From Bacteroidota bacterium (GTDB lineage Bacteria; Bacteroidota; Bacteroidia; Chitinophagales; Chitinophagaceae): 64,000 bases of DNA. Position numbers and translations under genes: made by a program. Below the pieces are notes generated by a model. That model did not search any database, was not told the DNA's origin, and saw only the letters and a program-made list of their open reading frames with translations. The DNA lies in the NCBI GenBank assembly GCA_030706635.1, contig JAUZOD010000018.1, forward strand, positions 1 to 64,000, in the 5' to 3' direction. This document shows, piece by piece, positions 39,580-51,200 of the stretch (position 1 is its first letter; each line of letters opens with the position of its first letter).

Positions 39580-39814
39580 TTACCGGCGGTATAATCGCTA
39601 TTTCGTCATTTGCTCCCAATATCAAATCATCTTCTGCACAGTCATCATTTACCGCGATAAGATAAGTGTGTAATTTTTTTATCGCCGGAAAAAAGGACTC
39701 CAGTTCATTTTTTAATTCTCTGACCGTAATGCCATCCTTCAATTCCAATTCTTTTTTGGACCCGCCGAAAATCTCCTTTGCTATGCCAAAAGCCAATATG
39801 GTCGTCTTCATCAT
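39569..39814 (-). CDS. moaD: Molybdopterin synthase sulfur carrier subunit MoaD
   Basis: Ubiquitin-like fold pattern; C-terminal IIPPVSGG. Confidence 0.93.
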   Translation of the reverse strand: MMKTTILAFGIAKEIFGGSKKELELKDGITVRELKNELESFFPAIKKLHTYLIAVNDDCAEDDLILGANDEIAIIPPVSGG

Positions 39815-39817
39815 AAA

Positions 39818-40597
39818 TTAAAAAGCTTTTAAAACCACTGGCAAATGTCTGAACAGCACTTCCATTCCGGCAAAAAAAACCAACGCTGCCGTCATCCGTC
39901 TAACGATCACGGGATTAAATTTGACCGCCATCCTGGAGCCTGTTTGGCCGCCAATAAAAACGGCAAAACATAATAAAATGATCCGGAAATAGTTAAGCCC
40001 CTCCGGAAGCGTGGCCAATTGTCCTGCAATACCCGAAACAGAATTTACCAATATAAAAACACTGGCCGTTGCGGCTATTTTTTTGGGCAGATCCCATTTC
40101 ATCAAATTCAATACGGGGGAAAGAAAAATCCCTCCGCCTATACCCACCATACCGGACAAAAAACCGATCGTGCCACCCAGTATGCCGTTTTTTACGAAAC
40201 TCTTTTTTTGAAGTTCTTTTATGCCGGCCATGCTGGCAGGGCTGGTTTTTATCCATAGCAAAATAGCAGCGATGATCAAACTGAATCCAAGAATAACAAA
40301 AAAAGTATCCTGGCTGATTCGCACAACAGCTCCAAGATATGCCATTGGCACACTCAAAACGACGAGCGGAATAATCTTCTTCCAGTTTACCTGATTATTC
40401 TTTACATAAATATAGACACCCCCGGTAACAACAATGATATTGCATAGTAAGGCGATTAAACGCAATTCTTTAAAAGGAAGCGCATACATAGCCAAAACCG
40501 CCAGGTAACTGGAACCGCCGCCAAATCCAACAGAAGAATATATAAAAGCAATGATTGCAAAAAAGAACAATAATTCCCAATGTTGCATGGCAGGCAT
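39818..40597 (-). CDS. TauE/SafE family anion permease
   Basis: Multi-TM; FAIIAFIYSSVGFGGGSSYLAVL and GTIGFLSGMVGIGGGIFLSPVL repeats. Confidence 0.93.
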   Translation of the reverse strand: MPAMQHWELLFFFAIIAFIYSSVGFGGGSSYLAVLAMYALPFKELRLIALLCNIIVVTGGVYIYVKNNQVNWKKIIPLVVLSVPMAYLGAVVRISQDTFFVILGFSLIIAAILLWIKTSPASMAGIKELQKKSFVKNGILGGTIGFLSGMVGIGGGIFLSPVLNLMKWDLPKKIAATASVFILVNSVSGIAGQLATLPEGLNYFRIILLCFAVFIGGQTGSRMAVKFNPVIVRRMTAALVFFAGMEVLFRHLPVVLKAF

Positions 40598-41016
40598 AAA
40601 CTACATTAAACCAGGTGTGAAACGAAACAAAGATACCGTTTCCCGGCAGGCTATTAAAGCAGCAGCGGCAATAAGCTTTCGAACTGCAGGAGATCTGACT
40701 CATCAGCGAACAATATCTCCCCCTCATCGTCATTTTTCCTCCTTTCATCGAAAGGATTATGATTTACTCAGGTTCTGTTGCAGTTTTACACCAGTTAAAA
40801 CCAATATCCAAAAAAGACCGAAGAGATCCTTTTGAAAACCGAAAACCGATTTTAATCCGTATCCTACTGAGAACAAATTGAACGTCCTGAGTTAACCTCT
40901 AAACCCTAAAATATTGCTCCGGACGGCAAAGCTAAGGACATGTAGCTATTTGCTTTTGTATCATTAGTTATACAGATTACACAAAAGAATGCTGCTTTGG
41001 TGGGTGATCCTATTCT

Positions 41017-42378
41017 ATGAAAAGCAGTTATTCTACACCGAAATTCTTTTTCTGGCAGGCGTTCCTGATCTGGAGCCTTCTGATACTGACCACAGCTTCT
41101 GGCGTGCATGCGCAGAACCTGGTGGTCAATTCCAATTTTACAGGCGGATCTTCCACCGGCTGGAGCACCAGCAGCAGCATCGAGATTAATCCTCAATCTG
41201 TTTATGGCGGTACTTCGTCCACCGCTTACGCTACCGAGCTCGACGTGGAACGCACGATCAATCAAAAAGTTTGCATCCTTTCTGGTCTTAGTTATACGCT
41301 GACTTTTCAGGCCAGCAGAAGGACCGGCGGCGGTACCCCTGCGAATCCGGGTCTGCAGGTGATTGTTACCGGCACCGGGTCCAATACCAATTACGTTAAT
41401 GATAGAAAGGCCTATACCAATACCAGCTGGTCCGCTCAAAACATGAGTTTTACGTTTTCGGTCCCGTCAAATTCCTCCGATAAACTGGTGAATATCCAGT
41501 TTCTTTCCAATAACAACAGCGGCACTTACGGTGTACTCGTATGGGATATCGAATTGGCCCCCGCCTCCACCAACGCTCTTTCGGTGTCTGGCCCTGTCGA
41601 TGTCAGCCTGTCGAGCCCGGCCGACTTTGCTGTTACCAATGCGCCCTCAGGCGCTACTTACAGTTGGACTTTCCCGGACGCTAATGCTTCGACTTCCACC
41701 AGGTCCAGACCATCGGGAATCAGCTGGTCAAGCCTGGGCGTCAAAACGGTGAGCACGGCACTGTCTAACGGCACCTGTACCATGGCTTCTTATTCAAAGG
41801 CTGTTACGGTGGTCGTTGTTTTACCCGTTCAATGGACGAATTTCGACGGTTCCGTTATAAATCACAATGCGCATCTCACCTGGATTGCCCAGGATGAATC
41901 TGAAGGGCGTTATTTTGTTATCCAGCGCTCTGCCAACTCGGTTGATTTTGATTCTGTCGGAATGATCGCCTCGTTGAATATGGGATCGGCTCATACCTAT
42001 TCGTTTACTGACGGGAACACCCCATCGGGGCAGGTTAGCTACCGGCTGCTGCATGTGGATCTCGACAATAACGTCGAATACTCCTCCATCGTGTCGCTAA
42101 ACAACGATCCGGTTTCAGTTCCAGGCGCAATGGGTATCTTTCCGAACCCGGCCATTTCAACGTTGACCTGCACCATGAACAGCGAAAACGAAGCCAGGGC
42201 ATCGATACGCGTTTTCAACCTTGCCGGTCTGTTGATGATGTCCACAGAATTTCACTTGAATATTGGCCTCAACCAGACTACCGTGAATATTTCCAGCCTG
42301 CGCCCCGGAACATACTTTTTAAACACCATCAACGCGCAGACCGGAGCCCAGACCGTGCGGGCCTTCGTAAAAGGATAA
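41017..42378 (+). CDS. Secreted protein with T9SS type A sorting domain
   Basis: Signal peptide ending GVHAQ; CBM-like NLVVNSNFTGGSSTGWST; C-terminal MGIFPNPAISTLTCTM...GTYFLNTINAQTGAQTVRAFVKG. Confidence 0.88.
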   Translation: MKSSYSTPKFFFWQAFLIWSLLILTTASGVHAQNLVVNSNFTGGSSTGWSTSSSIEINPQSVYGGTSSTAYATELDVERTINQKVCILSGLSYTLTFQASRRTGGGTPANPGLQVIVTGTGSNTNYVNDRKAYTNTSWSAQNMSFTFSVPSNSSDKLVNIQFLSNNNSGTYGVLVWDIELAPASTNALSVSGPVDVSLSSPADFAVTNAPSGATYSWTFPDANASTSTRSRPSGISWSSLGVKTVSTALSNGTCTMASYSKAVTVVVVLPVQWTNFDGSVINHNAHLTWIAQDESEGRYFVIQRSANSVDFDSVGMIASLNMGSAHTYSFTDGNTPSGQVSYRLLHVDLDNNVEYSSIVSLNNDPVSVPGAMGIFPNPAISTLTCTMNSENEARASIRVFNLAGLLMMSTEFHLNIGLNQTTVNISSLRPGTYFLNTINAQTGAQTVRAFVKG

Positions 42379-42441
42379 TCATCAGACCAGCGGGATCTGG
42401 TGAAAGTTTCACAGAAAAAGCCAAATGATTGACTGTTCATC

Positions 42442-44376
42442 CTATTTTCCTGGCGGGTCTTCCGCGTCCAGGATGGAGAGGAAGCTCAGCAAAGCTCCCC
42501 AATGATAAAAGGCGTCGGCGCTGTTCACGTCATCCCCCTGCCCCGTCACCGAATTATAATTCTCGAAGATCGAACCGTTTTTCTTCCAGGACTTCATCAG
42601 CAGATCATTCGACTTCTTCACGAGGTCGGCCCTCGCCTCCGGCAGCCGGTAGTTCCGGATACCGAGATAGACCAGGAAATTCATCGGCCCCCAGATCCTT
42701 CCCCTCCAGTAGTCATTATCGTGAAAGCCGGGATCGTTACGCGAAATAGATGGCATTACATAATCTCCATAAAACTCTTTGCTGTTGAAATAATGCTCCT
42801 TCATCATTCGCTCAGCCTGAGCCTGCGTAGCAACCTTTGCCAGCAGGGGATAAAAAAGCGTAGGCGAAAGGCGGTAGGACTCCTGGTCCGTGTCCGTCCG
42901 CCGGTTCAGGAAGATGCCCTTCTCCCCGTCCCACAGTCCAGCCAGCGATTTACCATATTTCTCTGCCCTTTCCCGCAATTCTTTTACATCCGCTTTCCGC
43001 CCCAGCACCTGCGCCATCTCCTCCAGCGCGTGGCAATCAGCGACATACAGGCTCATCAACCCGACGTCGGCCAATTCCATCGTATGCGTCGTTTCGTTGA
43101 AAGGAATGCTGTCGTACATCGGGGAATTATCCAGTCCCGATTCCAGGCGGGCCGCTACGATACTGAACTTATCATTCATGCGGAGCGAATCGGGTACATT
43201 GTCCGAACCCCAGGCAAGATACCCTTTGATGCTGCGGTGTTTAGCCCACCACCGGTTCCAGCTCAGCAGCTCGTCATAGACCTCCTCGAGGAACCATTTC
43301 TCCCTGTAACGTTTGTATATATCCAGGATCAGGATGGCGCCCACCGGTGGTTCCGAACGATCCCAGGAGTAATTTCCGAAAGGCCCCTGGTAATTGGGAA
43401 TGAATCCCTGCGCCGAAATGGCCTTGGTGATTTCCACCATATTCGCATAAGCCAGGTCTTTATTGAAATAAGAACACATGTAGCCGGCAAAATAAGTGTC
43501 CCAGTCGAACAGAACAAAACCGCCCCAGCCACGGTTCCACAGACGGCTCACGGGCGTAATGACCCTGTTGTTGGCTCCATCGTAGACAGTATTCCAGGAG
43601 AGGATTGTCTGCATCGCCCGGAAACAATCATTCAGCTTTCCAAATGCCTGGCCACGTAGTTCCTCGGCCTGACGACGGGTATCGAGGAAAGTCCGGATCT
43701 CCTCCAGGCTGCGGTGCCTGCCCGTATATATCGCCACCGGCTTGTTCAGCATGATGCAGAAATGAGGCGCCGAACTGACGACGTAAGCATTGGGTGACTG
43801 CGGCTCCGAACTTCCGATCTCCAGCACTGCTCCGCCCGACCGGTACAGCAGCTTCCGGTCGCCCGGACTTCCTGCCGCATCCGCATCTTCCGTTCCGACC
43901 TGGCCATTGAAGCCATACTGGATGCCGGCTTCGACGACAAGCATCTGCCGGGCGGGTTTCAGGGGCGTCACGAGGATCAGCTCATCCCCACCATCCATTC
44001 CGCTTTCCACCGTGAACTCGTCATCACGAAAGCTAATGCGCAGAGAGGTATAGCTGCCGTCATCTGAACGCAAACCGGGCACCACCGTCTCCGGCCGGCG
44101 CTGGGTGGGTGAAGACTTGTACACATCCCTCAGATAATCCCCGTCATCATAATGATCCAGGCAAAGATTGATGGAAAAGCCCTGGGGCAGGAGGACCCAG
44201 GAGAGCAGACTGTTATTGTACCAGGTATTCCATCCCTTTGACAACCTCTCCTGTAAAGCCCGGTATTCGGGCGTGCGAATCGAACGCGTTACAGATTGTC
44301 CATGAACAGAAACAATGCAAGCCAGCCCCAACAGAGCCCCGGGAGCCGCCCGGTAAAGTAAATGATTGAGCTTCAT
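42442..44376 (-). CDS. GH63-like (MGH1-type, (alpha/alpha)6) glycoside hydrolase
   Basis: WGGFVLFDWDTYFAGYMCSYFNKDLAYANMVEITKAISAQGFIPNY; WRGRIWGPMNFLVYLGIRNY. Confidence 0.85.
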   Translation of the reverse strand: MKLNHLLYRAAPGALLGLACIVSVHGQSVTRSIRTPEYRALQERLSKGWNTWYNNSLLSWVLLPQGFSINLCLDHYDDGDYLRDVYKSSPTQRRPETVVPGLRSDDGSYTSLRISFRDDEFTVESGMDGGDELILVTPLKPARQMLVVEAGIQYGFNGQVGTEDADAAGSPGDRKLLYRSGGAVLEIGSSEPQSPNAYVVSSAPHFCIMLNKPVAIYTGRHRSLEEIRTFLDTRRQAEELRGQAFGKLNDCFRAMQTILSWNTVYDGANNRVITPVSRLWNRGWGGFVLFDWDTYFAGYMCSYFNKDLAYANMVEITKAISAQGFIPNYQGPFGNYSWDRSEPPVGAILILDIYKRYREKWFLEEVYDELLSWNRWWAKHRSIKGYLAWGSDNVPDSLRMNDKFSIVAARLESGLDNSPMYDSIPFNETTHTMELADVGLMSLYVADCHALEEMAQVLGRKADVKELRERAEKYGKSLAGLWDGEKGIFLNRRTDTDQESYRLSPTLFYPLLAKVATQAQAERMMKEHYFNSKEFYGDYVMPSISRNDPGFHDNDYWRGRIWGPMNFLVYLGIRNYRLPEARADLVKKSNDLLMKSWKKNGSIFENYNSVTGQGDDVNSADAFYHWGALLSFLSILDAEDPPGK

Positions 44377-44409
44377 CGGATGTCTTTTTTGAACAGAGAT
44401 TCAATATAC

Positions 44410-46602
44410 TCAGTTTGATTTTCTTATCAGTATTGTTTCGTTCACTGCTGTTTTGAATGAAAGCCTGTCGCCACTGAGCGTTTCACCCTGTTTTCCGTTG
44501 CGCAGTAAACTTATTTTCCGGTTGGGCCAGGGATTGATCAGGGTGCACCATCGGCCCTTTTCGCTTACAATTTTGACGTTCGATACAATACCATCCTTTA
44601 CCCTGGCAGACACTAAAAATGCGCCCCAGGTCCGGATATTGGCAAATGCAGCCGGTTGATTTCCGGACAAGCCGGGAAACAACCGGATCACGTTGCCCAC
44701 GCTCATACAAAGCATTTCATTGAGCGCATTGGCGACCGTACAACTATTTTCAATGCCGTGCGGGTTGTCCAGTTGAAAGCCGTTGGGGTAAGTATGTAAT
44801 GCATATTTATGAAGCTCGGCATAAATTATATCAGGATCGAATCCTACCCGGATGGCGGCCATAAAAAAGCTATTGCTCGTATTGATATCCTGCCAGCGAT
44901 GCATCTCCGTAATCGTATTCCTGGCGGTCTGCAATAATTCGCGACTGCTGTCTAACGTAATGCCGTTGGCGGGATAGATATGCTGAATGCCCAGTCCATT
45001 ATCGTTCCACCAGTCAAGTCCTTCCTCCGTATAACGGAACACTTTCTTACCATCTCTTATTTGTGTTGGATATTCGCTGATCCTGTTCAGAATATCTTTC
45101 CATCTGGCCTGCCTGTTCTCATCCACTTTTAATGCGGAACTCAAATCAAGGATGAGGTTGAACGCATTCCGGACCAGTCCCAGCGACAGTATGGGATTTT
45201 TATCTTTGCCGGAACCTTCGTGAATAGCATCGTTGTAGATAACATACCGCCCGTTTTCAAGCTTCAGGTAATCCTCCCAGAAGTTGGCAACCTCCAATGC
45301 GTAAGGGTAAATCTTTTTAGCATACGCCAGGTCGTAGGTGCATCGCCATTGCTTCGCCATGTTTACAAGCCCGTAGGCGGCATTGGAACGTTGCCCGAAA
45401 AACAATCCCTCCTGTTCAATGTCGCCTGCTTTCCGGTATTCCTCGAAGCTGAAATTCCGGGTCACTTCGATACCCAGCGGGCCGATACCCACCGGATACA
45501 AAATGCCCCTGGTATGCGTAACATGTTCAGCATACCATTTCCCCCGGGGCATAAAATCAAGCAGCGGGCCGTCCTGCGGCTCGCCCTGCCGGACGCGATT
45601 GGCTCCGTAGAGCGCATAGAATGCCGACTGAAAATTATAATTTAAATGATAGTCGCCATTCCATCTTGGCCTATCCACCGTGGTCCAGCCAAAAAGGCCG
45701 GGAGGAAAATCAGGGTCGCGGCTGCAGGCCGCCATGGTATATAATCCCTGATAGTACGCTTTCATGAGCACTGTATCCTCAATAAACAAGTTTGATTTGC
45801 TCCAGTAGGTATTCCACCATTTATTATGCTCCGCTAACAGCGCTGTCAGCGAATCAACAGTTGATGATTTTACAGCGTTGATCACGTGATCCAGTGTTTT
45901 ACCGGCCTTAAATCTGCTTTCCACAGCCAATACAATAATTAATTTTTTACCCTGCTGAAGGGTAAACCGAAGGCCCGGATAATTAATAGCTCTTGCCGCA
46001 ATGGCCACTTCCGTAACTATATCCACGCTATCAGCGAATGAACGGGTCAGCCAATTTATTTCCCCGCTTTTCCCGGATGATAATCTGGCCTGCGTATTCT
46101 CCGGAGCAGTAAGATCAACGGAAAGCGTTGCCGGTTTGTTTAAGACACTTAATTCAATAAATATCAGGTTACGGGTTGCGGATACCCAGGATCTGGCCGT
46201 TATAACCTGGCCATTCTTTTTTAACAGACAAGTGGTGATGCCATTGCTGAGCTGTTGTCCGGCAGAAAAACCGGCACCATCAAATCCTGCTATTTTTATG
46301 TCGAAGAATCCGGCAACCCGTGGCCCTGATAAATTTTCAGCCTGTGAGCGTAACCTCCAAAAATCATTTTTGCCTAAATAATACCGTAAACAATGGCCTT
46401 TATAACCAACACTCATCGTCACATCGCCATTTCCCATTAAAGGCGCATCGGTTGAACCATCATTTGGAATGTGGACAGGCGCTTTTGTCCAGGTATTTTT
46501 GTAGAGCGAAGGCTGAGCAGTTACGGTCAAGACCAACACCTGAAATAGAATAAATAAATTGCTCTTCATGCTCGTATGGTTTATTCCAATTAAGGGTTTC
46601 AA
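44410..46602 (-). CDS. GH95-like (alpha/alpha)6 glycoside hydrolase
   Basis: DAPLMGNGDVTMSVGYKG; WNGDYHLNYNFQSAFYALYGANR; NSCTVANALNEMLCMS near C-terminus. Confidence 0.65.
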   Translation of the reverse strand: MKPLIGINHTSMKSNLFILFQVLVLTVTAQPSLYKNTWTKAPVHIPNDGSTDAPLMGNGDVTMSVGYKGHCLRYYLGKNDFWRLRSQAENLSGPRVAGFFDIKIAGFDGAGFSAGQQLSNGITTCLLKKNGQVITARSWVSATRNLIFIELSVLNKPATLSVDLTAPENTQARLSSGKSGEINWLTRSFADSVDIVTEVAIAARAINYPGLRFTLQQGKKLIIVLAVESRFKAGKTLDHVINAVKSSTVDSLTALLAEHNKWWNTYWSKSNLFIEDTVLMKAYYQGLYTMAACSRDPDFPPGLFGWTTVDRPRWNGDYHLNYNFQSAFYALYGANRVRQGEPQDGPLLDFMPRGKWYAEHVTHTRGILYPVGIGPLGIEVTRNFSFEEYRKAGDIEQEGLFFGQRSNAAYGLVNMAKQWRCTYDLAYAKKIYPYALEVANFWEDYLKLENGRYVIYNDAIHEGSGKDKNPILSLGLVRNAFNLILDLSSALKVDENRQARWKDILNRISEYPTQIRDGKKVFRYTEEGLDWWNDNGLGIQHIYPANGITLDSSRELLQTARNTITEMHRWQDINTSNSFFMAAIRVGFDPDIIYAELHKYALHTYPNGFQLDNPHGIENSCTVANALNEMLCMSVGNVIRLFPGLSGNQPAAFANIRTWGAFLVSARVKDGIVSNVKIVSEKGRWCTLINPWPNRKISLLRNGKQGETLSGDRLSFKTAVNETILIRKSN

Positions 46603-46646
46603 TGGTTTGACTTAATAACCGTCAGTGATCATGCGGTATCACGCTG

Positions 46647-48227
46647 CTAATAATCTGGATTCTGAACCAGAACGCCCTGGTTAATATCAATCTCGCTCTG
46701 TGGCAACGGCAGGTGATAATTCTTATCCATAAAAGATTTGGAACGTATTGATTCGGAAGCAGGCAAAGTTAAAGCCTGCGGAGCGATCTTCCATCTTTTC
46801 AGATCGTCATACCGGAAGCCTTCAAAGGCCAGCTCAACCCGCCTTTCGTGACGAATGGCCGTTCTCATCTGGCTTTGGGAAAGACCTGGCGCCAAAGGCG
46901 GCATAAGAATATCAGCCCTGTTCCTGATCTGGTCAATGGCGTCATATACCGCGGCGCTGGGGCCGTCAACCTCATTGGCCGCTTCGGCATACATGAGCAG
47001 CACTTCCGCGTATCGCATGGCGGGCCAATCGCTTCCGTTCAGGTTATTATATATGTTTTGTGCGTCAGTTCCCTCAATATCCTTGTAAAAATTGTAGCCG
47101 GTAGTCGTTTGGGTAAACTCGTTGCTGGTAAACCCATTCTCAAAAGTGACGGTGCCGGTAAACATCGTTTTGGCCATTCGCGGGTCCCGGTTCTTATACA
47201 CATCCGATGCATCATACAACGGATTGCTGACAGAGAACGGGGTGCCATCTTTAAATTCAAATTCGTTGGCGAGGTTTGATAAAGGCCATATTTCCGATCC
47301 TGTCTGGGGTAAATAATTCGCCGCCACCCCCGAATTATTACCCGGTGACGGAAAATCTGTCGCCGCCAGATAATTAACGGAGAAGATAAATTCGGGGTTT
47401 CCATTCTGAAAACCGAGATCTTCACAAAAAAGGCCTCGGAAGCTCGGCGCAATACGGTAATAGTTTTTGCTTATGATGTCGGAAGTAATTTTTTCCGCCT
47501 GCGCCATCACGTCGGTTATCGCGGTGCCATCGGCACTGTATCCGTCAAACAATAAAACACGGGCCTTAAGCACTTCTGCTGCTGATTTAACCAAATGGCC
47601 TGTGTTATCTGCATAGGCCTTATCCGGCAGGCCGGCTATGGCGAAATCAATGTCTGTATTTATTTGTGCGAGGACGGCAGTGGCATCAACTTTTGGCTGG
47701 TACTGTGTTTTAATGGTCAACGGGGTGGTCACCAACGGAACCGATCCATAGAACTTATACAAATGGAAATAAGCCATAGCGCGCAGCAATCTTACCTCTG
47801 CTTCATAGGTCGCTTTTGTTGCTGCATCCAGGTCAGGCAGGTTATACGCGGATAATGTTTGCAAAAAGATATTGTAGGTCGCAATATTGGCATACATCGT
47901 CGGATAGACCGTATTCACATAGCCGCCGGACGTAGGGACAATGGGCCCCTGCGAAAGCGTGGTACAGCCAAAGTAATCATCAACGGAATAGCCATCATCC
48001 GCAAGACAATCATAGGCGGGCATGTTAAAAGTAAATATCGCCAGGCCGTTCTGTAAGGTTGCATAGCAGGCTGCCAATGCCATATCTATGCTATTCTTTG
48101 AATTATAAAAAGTACCGGCATTGAGCTCACTGGTTGGATTCTTATCCAGAAGGCCTTTTTCGCAGGACATCGTCATGCTGATTAACAATAGGCCAAGCAC
48201 GCGTGCTTTATTAAATATTTTGTTCAT
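46647..48227 (-). CDS. SusD/RagB family lipoprotein
   Basis: Lipobox LISMTMSCEKGLLDKNPTSELNAGTFY; RYAEVLLMYAEAANEVDG; RHERRVELAFEGFRYDDLKRW. Confidence 0.95.
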   Translation of the reverse strand: MNKIFNKARVLGLLLISMTMSCEKGLLDKNPTSELNAGTFYNSKNSIDMALAACYATLQNGLAIFTFNMPAYDCLADDGYSVDDYFGCTTLSQGPIVPTSGGYVNTVYPTMYANIATYNIFLQTLSAYNLPDLDAATKATYEAEVRLLRAMAYFHLYKFYGSVPLVTTPLTIKTQYQPKVDATAVLAQINTDIDFAIAGLPDKAYADNTGHLVKSAAEVLKARVLLFDGYSADGTAITDVMAQAEKITSDIISKNYYRIAPSFRGLFCEDLGFQNGNPEFIFSVNYLAATDFPSPGNNSGVAANYLPQTGSEIWPLSNLANEFEFKDGTPFSVSNPLYDASDVYKNRDPRMAKTMFTGTVTFENGFTSNEFTQTTTGYNFYKDIEGTDAQNIYNNLNGSDWPAMRYAEVLLMYAEAANEVDGPSAAVYDAIDQIRNRADILMPPLAPGLSQSQMRTAIRHERRVELAFEGFRYDDLKRWKIAPQALTLPASESIRSKSFMDKNYHLPLPQSEIDINQGVLVQNPDY

Positions 48228-48237
48228 GATGCTGAGT

Positions 48238-51200
48238 TTAAAAGGTAACGTTACAACCAAAGGAAACCACTTTATTCTGGGGATAGGCGACATACCTGCC
48301 GCTTCCGGTATTTTCAGGATCAAGTCCCGGGTATCTGGTAATTGTAAACAAATTATCTCCGGCGAAATAAAATCGCAATCCGCTTATACCGGATTTGCTG
48401 ATCCATCGGTTAGGCAGGTTGTATCCGATCTGGAGGGTTTTTAGTCTCCAGTAAGAGTTGTTCTTTAAAAAATAAGTCGACGGATGGTTGTAAGAAAGCG
48501 GGTCGCCGAGTTCAACCGTGGTGGCCGAATGATTTTCGGGCGTCCAGGCATTTGCATATTGTTCCTTCGTTGGCGGAGCGCCCTGTGTAAATGGCTGTAA
48601 ACCCCAGCCGGTCACCAGTTCTTTTGAACCGGCTACGCCCTGGAAAAATCCAAACAGGTCAAAGCCTTTCCAGGAAGCATTAAAATGAAAGCTGTATGAG
48701 AATGCGGGGAACACGCCTTTTGACATCGCCACCCGGTCGTTATCGTCAATGATCCCATCCTGGTTTACATCTTTGTATTTCAGCATTCCAGGTTGCGTGT
48801 TCTCTCCGAATTGTTTTGGCGAGGCGGCTACTTCTGCCGCCGACTGAAAGATCCCTGTCGCCTGCAGCAAATAAAAAGAATTCCAGGGCAGACCTTCCTG
48901 GTCAATGCTGTTTTCATTATCCTGGGAAACTCCGAATTTAACCAGCTTGTTTTTATATGCGCTTAAAATGAAGCCGGCGCCGAGATTCAGGTCTTTGAAA
49001 AAACCGGCCTTCACTCTGTCGCTGTATGAAATATCGAAGTCGATGCCGGTGTTCTGCATGGTGCCATCGTTGATAGTTGGCTCCGATAAGCCGACAACGC
49101 CGGTAACCTGTGCACTTCTTAAAATATCGCTCGTGAGCTTTTTGTATGCATCCAGCGTGAAGGAAAATTTATTAAACAGCGTGATGTCCAGCCCGATATC
49201 GGTGGAGGCTGTTTTTTCCCAGGTTATGAATGCGTTATTCAAACCGGTTTGCGCAACACCCGGGGACAGGGTTGTGTTATCGAAAGGATAGGCTCCCGTT
49301 AAGCTCAGCAGCGCCTGGTAAGGGTAAAGACCGATATTCTGATTGCCAAGCTTTCCCCAGGACGCCCTCAATTTGGCATCCGACAACCACGATTTTGAGG
49401 ACTGCATAAACGATTCCTCGCTGAACCGCCATCCTGCGGATACAGACGGAAAGGTGCCCCACCGCGTAGATGGTGATAATCTTGAAGTGCCATCATATCT
49501 CACGTTTGTTTCAAAGAGATATTTTTGTTTAAAGTTGTAGGATAGCCTGGCAAAACCGGACGCTATCGCCCAGGCGGAGCTGCTGCCGCTATTCGTCAGG
49601 GAATTATCCACCGAACCGGCATCGATCTCCGGAGTGGAGGGCGATGCATAATTATCCCGGTACGCACCGATGACGTTATTGTTGTCTTCCTCATTGCTAT
49701 AGCCGACCATTAGATTCAGGTTATGCTGCCCGAGCTTTTTCTCATAATTCAGATAGCTGTATACATTCGTATAAATATCCTGCGTATTGGTTTTTGTCAA
49801 TGAAGTCGGGGCATATTGATATCCCAGCACGGACGGATCGGAGTATAAACGCTCGTAGCCGGTGTTGCCGGCGAAAAAAGTATACTGCGACGTTGTATAG
49901 TTGGCGGCGGCTTTCGCATACCAGTGCAGCCCTTTGATAATTTCCAGATCCGTCCAGATCTGAGAAGTTAAAGCATAATCTTTTGTGGTTGTTCCATGCT
50001 CCCTAAGTTGTTCGTAGGGATTCCAGTTATTGGCTTCAAAGGGGAACGCCCTCCAGGAATAGAGCTCGGGATGCCCGGGTAATGTAGGAAGCACCGTGGG
50101 TGCCATAGACAGCACCGTGATCATGTAGTTCTGTTGACCGTTTGCATCGGCGATGGTTGTTCCGCTTTTCAGTCCGATGTCGGTACCGACCTTAAACTTT
50201 TTGCTTACGTTGGAAACGATATTCAGCTGCCCGTTGTATCTCTTGTAATTAAAGGCATCCATCGTACCGTTCTCACCGGTGTATCCGAGGGAAAGATTGT
50301 AATGGGTCTGCTGGCCGCCGCTGATGCTCAGGTTGTGAATCTGGGTGGGGGCGGCCCTGATGATAAAATGCTGCCAGTCAAAACTGGGATACAGGATCTT
50401 ATCCGATGGATTTGTATAGGACGCAATTTGCGCATCCGTATATTGCTGGCTTGGTATGGGTACACCATAATTGCTGTTTATTATATTGGTATTCCAGGCC
50501 CTCATATAATCGGGAGAACTGGTCACCCTGTCCAGCAATTTGGTCGGGGTATGGATGCCATAGTTATAATCGTATTCTACCTTGATTTTTCCATCGCTGT
50601 TTGCCCCGCTTTTGGTCGTTACCAGTATAACCCCATTTGCACCTCTTGACCCGTAGATGGAGGCCGAAGCGGCATCTTTGAGCACAGAGACGGATTCAAT
50701 TGTACTGGGATTTAAATTTTCCATGTCGCCCGGAACTCCGTCCACCAGGATCAGCGGACCGGCCCCGGCCCCGCTATACGTTCCGAACCCCCTGACCTGA
50801 ATGCTGACGTTCCCCTGCCCCGGCTGCCCGGTTGTTTGTATCACCTGCACACCCGGCAGCATCCCTTCCAGCATGACGGCGGCGTTGGTAACGGGTCTTT
50901 TTGTTAATACACTGCCCTTGACCGTGGCCACGGAACCGGTGAGGTTGATCTTTTTCTGCGTTCCATAACCCACTACCACCACGCCTGATAATTTATCGGA
51001 GCTTTCAGCCAGTATAACATTGACTACTGTGCGTTTGTCCACTTTAACTGTTTGCGCAGTATAGCCTACGGAGCTGAAGGTAAGGTTGCCGTTCTCCTCT
51101 GCAGATAGGCTGTATTCGCCCAGTTCATTGGTGGCGGTGCCCATTCCTCCGTCCGTGGAGACGCTTACATTGGCCAATGGATTCCCATCGCCGTCGGTAA

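Noticed and set aside
40600-41016. Moco riboswitch upstream of the tauE-moaD-moaE operon
   Set aside because: No recognisable conserved Moco-RNA sequence could be identified by eye; needs an Infernal search
42502-43659. 385-aa + strand ORF opposite the GH63-like gene
   Set aside because: Sense strand has clear glycoside hydrolase motifs and signal peptide; antisense frame has biased, repetitive composition
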